NCBI RefSeq assembly: GCF_001083795.1
Contig: NZ_LAVK01000012.1
Span: 1-48,221, forward strand
Direction: 5' to 3'
Source of the DNA: Streptomyces sp. SBT349
Lineage (GTDB): Bacteria > Actinomycetota > Actinomycetes > Streptomycetales > Streptomycetaceae
DNA: 48,221 bases
Shown: positions 43,013-48,221 of the stretch, piece by piece
How the letters are laid out: each line of letters begins with the position of its first letter
Numbering within the stretch: position 1 is the first letter of the stretch
The notes under the pieces: model-generated
The model's input: the letters and a program-made list of their open reading frames with translations, nothing else
The model's database searches: none
Told to the model about the DNA's origin: nothing
Position numbers and translations under genes: made by a program

Positions 43013-44617
43013 TCACCGCTTGTCGAGCCATGTGAAGAGGCGGGGGATGGCCGCTCGCGCGGCGGTGTCGCTGGTCAGGCCGTGGGGTTCGCCGGGGAGT
43101 TCGACGTATTCGGACCCTGCTGGCAGGTGTTCGGAGCGGCGGCGCATCGCCGCTACGGGGATGCGGGTGTCGCGGTCGCCGTGGATGACGAAGTGGGGGG
43201 TGCGCGGCATGTGTGGGGGGTCGAGCGTGGGGTCCACGCGGGGGGAGTGGAGAAAGTCCCCGACCTGTTTCTCCGGGCTCTCCTTGAGGTCGGTGATGCG
43301 CAGGAAGCCGCTGATGAGGACGGCGCCGCGGACTACGGGCAGGCGTTGCGCGACGCGGGAGGCGATGTAGCCGCCGTAGCTGTGCCCGGCGACGACGAGC
43401 GTGCCGCGGCCGAGCCGGATGGTGACCAGGCAGGCGTCGTCGACGTCTTCGGCGCCGTATCGGCTGGGGGGTCCCGGGGCGAGCGTGGTGTCGAGGATCC
43501 GGCTGCCTTGCAGGTTGGGGCGCACGACTCGCCATCCGGCGGCGGTCAGGGACTCGCCCAGCGCGGACCAGGTGGCGTAGTGCGCCCCGTTGGGGCCGCC
43601 GTGGAAGAGCACCACAGTGCCGCGGGGCTCGGCCGGCGGGTCCTGGACCAGGCAGGGCAACGGTCCCTGGTGGCCCTGGATCGTCTCCTGCCGGGTCGTG
43701 CTGGCTTTGGCTCGGCGTTCCGGGGGCGGGTCCGGGGCGTCGGTGGCGGCCCGGCGCAGGTGTCGGGGCGTGTCGGGGGTGGTCCAGCTGAAGGCGAGTT
43801 GCCCGTCGTCGGCTGCGCCGAGGGTCTCGGCGACCCCGACGCGGTCCCGGTTGAGCGTCTGGATGCTTCCGGTGTGCGGGTTCCACAGCGTCGGGTGGAC
43901 GGACGGCCATGTGCTGACCAGCAGGGCCACCGTGCTGGGGGAGACCCATACCGCGTGGCCGGTCACCGGCAGGCTCGTCGGTGGGCCAACCGTTTTCCCC
44001 TGGCGGGTGAGGCATAGGGTGCGAAGGTGCTGTCCGCTGCGCAGGGAGATGACGCAGAGCCGACTGTCGTCGGAGACGGCCAGGTCCTGGACGCGGGCGC
44101 CCGGAGGGAGGGCGATCCGCACCTGGCCCCAGTGGAGGATGCCTGGCCCTGTCTCCTGCCACTGGGCGTGGACCGGTTCGCCGCGGGGATCGAGGGCCAT
44201 GGCAGTGGCCGGTCGCTTTGGCCGCAGCGGGCGGCTGCCGTCCCAGCAGTGGACCTCGCCGAGCCGGAGGCCCTCGGTCACCGGCTGAAGCCAGTCGCTG
44301 GTGGGTGGGCCGGGGGGGAGAGCGCCGGCCAGGCCGGTGGCGGACTGTTCACTGCGGCCGTGGGCCAGGGTGAACAGCTGTCCGCCCGCCCACCGCGGTT
44401 CGCGGTGCCAGCCGTCGGCCGTGACCGGCTGCCATGTGTGACCGCGCAGTATGGCCAGGCGCCGCTGTGACCAGGCGTCGCTGCTGACCACCGGGCCCTG
44501 CGGGGTGAGCGCGAACGACGGCGCATGGTGGTCGAGCTGCGGCCGGGCGAAGGGGTCGGGCAGCCCGGCGCAGTGCGCGTGGCGTTCCGGGAGCGGGGGC
44601 CCCCACCGGCGGCTCAT
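43013..44617 (-). CDS. S9 prolyl-oligopeptidase-like alpha/beta hydrolase
   Basis: 534 residues. The C-terminal hydrolase has VVLFHGGPNGAHY (oxyanion region), GHSYGGY with the nucleophile serine, HGDRDTRIP with the aspartate, and GEPHGL with the catalytic histidine. The N-terminal ~300 residues are likely a beta-propeller, as in the prolyl oligopeptidase/acylaminoacyl peptidase family. These enzymes cleave short peptides. In this cluster it is a candidate for removing the leader or trimming the modified 30-mer. Third gene of a leftward operon with MFS and SRPBCC-PDZ genes; its ATG overlaps the upstream stop by four bases. Confidence 0.9.
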   Translation of the reverse strand: MSRRWGPPLPERHAHCAGLPDPFARPQLDHHAPSFALTPQGPVVSSDAWSQRRLAILRGHTWQPVTADGWHREPRWAGGQLFTLAHGRSEQSATGLAGALPPGPPTSDWLQPVTEGLRLGEVHCWDGSRPLRPKRPATAMALDPRGEPVHAQWQETGPGILHWGQVRIALPPGARVQDLAVSDDSRLCVISLRSGQHLRTLCLTRQGKTVGPPTSLPVTGHAVWVSPSTVALLVSTWPSVHPTLWNPHTGSIQTLNRDRVGVAETLGAADDGQLAFSWTTPDTPRHLRRAATDAPDPPPERRAKASTTRQETIQGHQGPLPCLVQDPPAEPRGTVVLFHGGPNGAHYATWSALGESLTAAGWRVVRPNLQGSRILDTTLAPGPPSRYGAEDVDDACLVTIRLGRGTLVVAGHSYGGYIASRVAQRLPVVRGAVLISGFLRITDLKESPEKQVGDFLHSPRVDPTLDPPHMPRTPHFVIHGDRDTRIPVAAMRRRSEHLPAGSEYVELPGEPHGLTSDTAARAAIPRLFTWLDKR

Positions 44618-45369
44618 GACGTCCGGGACGGCAGCGGCCTGAGCATCATCTCCAGTTTCCGGCCGTCGGCCATCACGAAGCCGGCGTGCCGGTGCGGCTC
44701 AGCGGCGTCGAGCCAGGAGTGGAAGTCCTCCATGGTGCGCATCACGTGGTTGTCGATGGACAGCACCCGGTCCCCGGCGGCCATGCCGAGTTCCTCGGCG
44801 GCGGACCCGATGACGATGTCCTTGATCCACAGGCCGGAGTCCGGCAGCGCGCCGAGCGGACAGATGCCGAGCGACACCCGCCGGTCGATCTCCAGCGGTG
44901 TTCCCTCCAGATGGGCCTGGACCGCGTCGAGCAGGTGCGGCCAGTGGTGGTCGAAGCCGTCTCGCTCGGCGTGGGCGTAGGGCGTGGTGGCGAACCCGGA
45001 GTGGGTCAGCTCCAGCAGCGTGCGATCCGGGGCCTGCTGTGTGACCCGCAGCGTGAAGCGAGTGGGGGCGTCGCTGCTGACCACGTGCCAGTCCAGCGTG
45101 GCGGCCACGCCCGGGTTCACCTCGCGCACCGTGCCGTGGTGGATGTGGGGGGTATGGAATCCGCTGCGGAACTCCCAGCGGAACGTGCTCCCGGGCTGGT
45201 CGGACATCCTGGTCTCGTCGCAGGGCAGCCAAGCCCGCAGTCGTTCCTCGATGAACCAGGCGTCCCACACCTCCTGCCGGGGCGCGCGGATGCTCCGTCC
45301 CGTCCTGACAGGCTCGGGAACGGTGGCCTCCGCGGAGGCGGCGGTAGTCCCGTGGGAGTCAACTGTCAT
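44614..45369 (-). CDS. SRPBCC (AHSA1-like) domain fused to a PDZ domain
   Basis: 251 residues from ATG 45369 after GGAGAAGTACTC. Residues ~18-157 are an AHSA1/SRPBCC hydrophobic-ligand fold (IRAPRQEVWDAWFIEERLRAWLPCDETR, ELTHSGFAT). Residues ~165-245 are a PDZ domain (LWIKDIVIGSAAEELGMAAGDRVLSID, then VMRTMEDFHSWL). SRPBCC proteins bind bulky hydrophobic molecules and PDZ domains bind C-terminal peptides. The fusion suggests a carrier or scaffold that holds a peptide intermediate, perhaps the C terminus of the 30-mer (inference). There is no signal peptide. It sits between the exporter and the peptidase in one operon. Confidence 0.85.
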   Translation of the reverse strand: MTVDSHGTTAASAEATVPEPVRTGRSIRAPRQEVWDAWFIEERLRAWLPCDETRMSDQPGSTFRWEFRSGFHTPHIHHGTVREVNPGVAATLDWHVVSSDAPTRFTLRVTQQAPDRTLLELTHSGFATTPYAHAERDGFDHHWPHLLDAVQAHLEGTPLEIDRRVSLGICPLGALPDSGLWIKDIVIGSAAEELGMAAGDRVLSIDNHVMRTMEDFHSWLDAAEPHRHAGFVMADGRKLEMMLRPLPSRTS

Positions 45370-45384
45370 GAGTACTTCTCCAGT

Positions 45385-46698
45385 TCATCGAGCGTTCTTG
45401 ATTTCCGGTGCCTCCGGCTCAGCGGCGGCCGTGGCTTCAGCGGCCCGCACGGTCGCTTGGCCCAGCAGCGGGAGGGCCAGCAGGGTGAGGAGGAGCATGA
45501 GCAGCCCGCCGTAGAGGAAGGGAGCGCGCAGGCCGAGCAGGTCCGTGAAAACACCGCCGCCCAGCGCCCCGAGCGGCATCACGCCGAACGTGACCAGCCG
45601 GTGCGCGCCGTTGACCCTTCCGGCGAGGCCGTCCGGCACCAGCGTCTGCCGCAGCGAGACGGTGGTGATGTTCCACATCACGACCGAGAACCCGCTCACG
45701 GCCAGCGCCACGCCCACCACCGCGGTGATGCCGGTCAGCCCGACGATCAGCCCGCTGGCGGTGGCGAGTGCCATGGACAGGTGGATGGCTCCCGCGGTGC
45801 CCAGCCGGCGGCTGAGGGACGTCGCGGTCAGGGTCGCCAGCAGGCTTCCGGCCGCGCCGCAGGCGAGCAGCAGTCCGAACCCGGCGCCGGTGACGCCGAG
45901 GATTTCCTTGGCGAAGAGCACCAGGATGGCGGTCTGCGCGAGCGCGATCAGGTTGCGGGCGCCGGTCAGCAGGGTCACGGTGAGCAGCGTCCGGTGCCCT
46001 GCCAGCCAGCGCACCCCCTCGGCGATCTCCCGGCGCATCGACCTGCGGCCCTCGGGCCGGTGTGCGGTGAATTCCCCCCGCAGCCGGCGCAGCAGCACCG
46101 AGCTGACGAGGAACGAGGCCGCGTCGACGATAAAGGGCACGGCGGCGCGTATCGAGTGCAGCAGGCCGCCGAGCGGCGGGCCCAGGAACCGCAGCGCGAC
46201 GATGTTGGCGCTGGTGAGGCGGCTGTTGGCGGTCCGCAGCCGCTCGGGGTCCCGGGAGAGGAGCATCGGCATGATCGACTGCCGGGCGCTGTCGAAGACG
46301 GTGTCCACGCTGGTGATCAGGAAGCCGGTGACCATCAGCAGCGGGATGGTGATTGCGTCACACATCACCAGTACGGCCAGCAGGGCCAGCAGCCCGAACC
46401 GCACGGCATCGCAGATCCACAGCGCGGCCCGACGGTCCCAGCGGTCGGCCAGGGCGCCGCCGATGAGCGCCAGCAGTGTCCAGGGGAGCGTTGACGCGGC
46501 GCTGACCAGCGCGATCCGCAGCGGACTGTCGGTCAGGGAAGCAGCCAGCAGGGGCAGGGCGGCCAGCGTGATCCCGTTGCCGAGACTTGAGACGGACCAA
46601 CCGGACCACAGCAGCCAGAAGTTGCGGCCGAGACCCGGCGCTGCGCCCGGTGGGCCAGCTCTACTCTCGGGGGCTGGTGCGGGTGGTGATGCCGTCAT
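45385..46698 (-). CDS. MFS transporter
   Basis: 437 residues from ATG 46698 (AGGAGG eleven bases upstream, plus GAGG closer). About twelve hydrophobic segments, with the MFS loop pattern LIGGALADRWDRRAALW between helices 2 and 3. The sequence resembles drug-exporter/enterobactin-exporter-type MFS proteins. First gene of the leftward operon and divergent from the precursor peptide, so export of the product or self-immunity is the natural role. Confidence 0.9.
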   Translation of the reverse strand: MTASPPAPAPESRAGPPGAAPGLGRNFWLLWSGWSVSSLGNGITLAALPLLAASLTDSPLRIALVSAASTLPWTLLALIGGALADRWDRRAALWICDAVRFGLLALLAVLVMCDAITIPLLMVTGFLITSVDTVFDSARQSIMPMLLSRDPERLRTANSRLTSANIVALRFLGPPLGGLLHSIRAAVPFIVDAASFLVSSVLLRRLRGEFTAHRPEGRRSMRREIAEGVRWLAGHRTLLTVTLLTGARNLIALAQTAILVLFAKEILGVTGAGFGLLLACGAAGSLLATLTATSLSRRLGTAGAIHLSMALATASGLIVGLTGITAVVGVALAVSGFSVVMWNITTVSLRQTLVPDGLAGRVNGAHRLVTFGVMPLGALGGGVFTDLLGLRAPFLYGGLLMLLLTLLALPLLGQATVRAAEATAAAEPEAPEIKNAR

Positions 46699-46916
46699 TG
46701 CCTCGAAAACCTCCTGCCGGTGCCGCGAGGTGCTGGTTGCAGAGCCTGTCGCGCGGTCGCATCTGCGCGTCATCGGGCCGTCATTGCGCGCAAGGCGACC
46801 GATCCGGGCGTGATGACGCCGCGGTGACGGCGCCGTGCGGGCGCGGGGACTCCCCGGTGCGAGGGGTCGGCACAGTGATCTTCGTCCGATTCACCCACCA
46901 GCAGCGAGGAGCTGTC
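46699..46916. promoter_or_regulatory. divergent promoter region of the RiPP-type cluster
   Basis: This 218-bp gap separates the leftward MFS operon from the rightward peptide gene, and GAGGAG at 46902-46907 is the peptide's ribosome-binding site. It should hold both promoters and any SARP-binding direct repeats; I could not pick out a convincing heptamer set by eye. Confidence 0.45.
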
Positions 46917-47009
46917 ATGGAGCACATCGAGGAAGAGATCACCTGGGACCTCGGCGAGGCCGGCGAGGACGTCGAGGAGTTCGACGTCCTCATCGACATG
47001 GCCTACTGA
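46917..47009 (+). CDS. 30-residue acidic peptide, candidate RiPP precursor
   Basis: ATG 46917 follows GAGGAGCTGTC, a strong ribosome-binding site. The peptide starts MEHIEEEITWDLGEAGEDV and ends EFDVLIDMAY. Twelve of 30 residues are acidic and there is no cysteine. A short acidic leader-like sequence ending in a hydrophobic C terminus, immediately before a YcaO gene and divergent from a peptidase/exporter operon, fits a RiPP precursor whose modified part is the C-terminal end (inference). With no Cys and only one Thr, azoline formation is unlikely; backbone thioamide or amidine chemistry is more plausible. Confidence 0.72.
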   Translation: MEHIEEEITWDLGEAGEDVEEFDVLIDMAY

Positions 47010-47066
47010 GCTCGGCCGGAGCTCACCTGAGCCGCTGCTGCCAGCCCAGTCATCGGCGGCGATGAG

Positions 47067-47108
47067 GCCGGTGTCGTCGTCGGGCACGCGCCCGACGACG
47101 ACACCGGC
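47067..47108 (+). terminator. perfect 19-bp hairpin between precursor and YcaO genes
   Basis: The arms 47067-47085 and 47090-47108 are exact complements around a 4-nt loop. Placed after a tiny precursor gene and before the enzyme gene, it should act as a partial terminator or a 3' stabiliser, giving many precursor copies per enzyme. This is a common RiPP-operon design. Confidence 0.85.
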
Positions 47109-47170
47109 GCCCGGGTCTCGGCCCTCCGCCCCACCCCGCCCGCTTCCGGCCCCACACCTCAGGCGAGGTC

Positions 47171-48221
47171 ATGAACACCCTCGACAGCAGGTCACCTTCC
47201 ACCCGCTCCGTGCCCGTCCTCGGCGGTCTGCTCACTCTGGCCTGGACACCTTCCGACGCCGACGGCGTCAGTGGCGGCGCGGCGGACTTCTCCGCCGAGC
47301 AGGCCCGGCTGCGCGCCGCAGGGGAGCACGCCGAACGCCGCAGCCTGCTCGACGCGAAGAACGCGCTCCCCCTTCTCCCGGCCGCGCCCGCCGCGCCCGC
47401 CGCGTGGGACCTAGCTTGGATGTGTCCCGAGCACGACGGCCCGGTACCGGAGCCAGCCGCGTGGACCACCGCCCGCGGCATAGTCAGCGGTTCGCGGGTG
47501 GCGGTGCCTGCCGAGTGCGTCCTGATGGGCTGGGACCCGCCGGGACGCCCGGCAACCTACTGCGTCCAGACCTCCAACGGCACCGCGGCCGGGTCCACCC
47601 GGGAAGCGGCGACCGCCGCCGCCCTTCGGGAGATCCTCGAACGCGACACCCTGCGCACCGGCTGGCGCACCGGCCGGATCCGCTTCGAAGACCTCACGCC
47701 TCTCGCCTCCCAGGTACTGGGACCCGCCACGGCGGACGTCCTCGAACGCCAGGGGCTTCAGACCCGGGCGGTGCGCGTACCGGGCAGCCGGGTGGAGATC
47801 GTGGTCGCCTGGCTCGCCCGCGCGGACGGGACCGGCGCCACCTTCGGCGCCGCCGCACGCCCCGACACGGCCAGCGCCTGGCGGCACGCCTTCGGCGAAG
47901 CGGTCGCCGTCCGCGTGGCGCTGCGCAACCGCAGCTCCGGACGCCGGCTGCAAACGTGCGTCCGAGACCGGGGGATGGGGGCGTACCACGGCTCCCGGCG
48001 GCAGGCGGAGTTCATCGCCGCCCGGACCACCGAGCCCGGCACGCTCCACACGGGCGCCCGGACGCTGGAGGAACTCGTCGCCGCCTGCCACCGGCGATAC
48101 GGAGCCGAGCCGGCCGTCATCGACCTGCCGCCCCGCCACGGCCTGAACGCCGTGCGCGTGCTTCTCCCCGGCACCATGCTCTTCCCGCCGCGTCACCTCC
48201 CGTCCGCCCCCGACCCGGACC
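47171..48221 (+). CDS. YcaO-domain enzyme (partial, runs off the window)
   Basis: ATG 47171 after AGGCGAGG; the frame stays open for 350 codons to the window end, so the C terminus is missing. YcaO ATP-binding motifs are visible: AAGEHAERRSL near residue 58 and NGTAAGSTREAATAAALREI followed by LERDTL near 137-160. YcaO enzymes activate a backbone amide with ATP and then form azolines, thioamides, or (in bottromycin and streptamidine-type products) amidines. With a cysteine-free substrate, amidine or thioamide formation is the better guess. It is co-directional with the 30-mer gene and separated from it by the hairpin. Confidence 0.9.
   Translation, partial: MNTLDSRSPSTRSVPVLGGLLTLAWTPSDADGVSGGAADFSAEQARLRAAGEHAERRSLLDAKNALPLLPAAPAAPAAWDLAWMCPEHDGPVPEPAAWTTARGIVSGSRVAVPAECVLMGWDPPGRPATYCVQTSNGTAAGSTREAATAAALREILERDTLRTGWRTGRIRFEDLTPLASQVLGPATADVLERQGLQTRAVRVPGSRVEIVVAWLARADGTGATFGAAARPDTASAWRHAFGEAVAVRVALRNRSSGRRLQTCVRDRGMGAYHGSRRQAEFIAARTTEPGTLHTGARTLEELVAACHRRYGAEPAVIDLPPRHGLNAVRVLLPGTMLFPPRHLPSAPDPD

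Noticed and set aside
44686..46494. 602-codon + strand frame over the SRPBCC-PDZ and MFS genes
   Set aside because: Glutamine/glycine-rich shadow; the minus strand encodes well-defined proteins.

Overview
The window is high-GC actinobacterial DNA, almost certainly from a Streptomyces chromosome. The signs are a strong third-position G/C bias, frequent GTG starts, ATGA/GTGA stop-start overlaps, a conservon (cvn) operon, an XRE/DUF397 pair, a SARP regulator and rare TTA codons confined to regulatory or accessory genes. serC (17259-18377) is the only clear housekeeping gene. Most of the rest is accessory material of the kind found in chromosome arms or genomic islands.

Left part (40-17045): a probable defence island. 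A large SNF2-type ATPase (40-4272) carries three double-stranded-RNA-binding-like (dsRBD) modules at its N terminus. It faces a small zinc-finger/HTH protein (4384-5160) that ends in another dsRBD-like module, across a 111-bp divergent gap. After an ISL3 transposase remnant, a hypothetical gene and a frameshifted CoiA-like gene comes a leftward three-gene operon: SNF2 helicase with DUF3883, DUF1156 DNA methylase and DUF499 ATPase. This set resembles DISARM-related anti-phage arrays.

Middle (17259-31330): after serC there is an asparagine-synthetase-like gene preceded by two overlapping mini-ORFs, then a GNAT acetyltransferase, a dihydrofolate-reductase-family remnant and an XRE/DUF397 pair. 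A rightward operon follows (23392-30540): HTH regulator, asparaginase, PCC/DUF296 protein, HTH-TPR regulator, RibD-type reductase, RibD-type deaminase and a second HTH-TPR regulator. The three regulators share one N-terminal DNA-binding module. Two of them lie inside a ~330-bp near-identical direct repeat that also copied the 3' end of the PCC gene. A GntR-Nudix fusion closes the block convergently.

Right-centre (31875-42040): an aldo/keto reductase and HATPase gene pair (leftward), a hypothetical gene, and a conservon operon cvnA-B-C-D plus cytochrome P450 (rightward). Three copies of a 42-bp element precede these three transcription units; each is built from hexamers spaced one helical turn (11 bp) apart. 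An EEP-family phosphohydrolase, a PP2C-like phosphatase and a Nudix remnant follow.

Right end (42201-48221): a probable RiPP biosynthetic cluster cut by the window edge. It holds a SARP activator with a TTA codon, a leftward operon (MFS exporter, SRPBCC-PDZ fusion, S9 prolyl-oligopeptidase-like hydrolase), and divergently a 30-residue acidic peptide, a perfect 19-bp hairpin and a YcaO enzyme that runs off the end. I propose the peptide as the precursor, YcaO as the modifying enzyme, the hydrolase for maturation and the MFS protein for export or immunity.

The strongest candidates for undescribed systems are the SNF2-dsRBD pair, the YcaO/30-mer cluster, the phased-repeat regulon around the conservon, and the PCC/RibD/asparaginase cluster with duplicated regulators.
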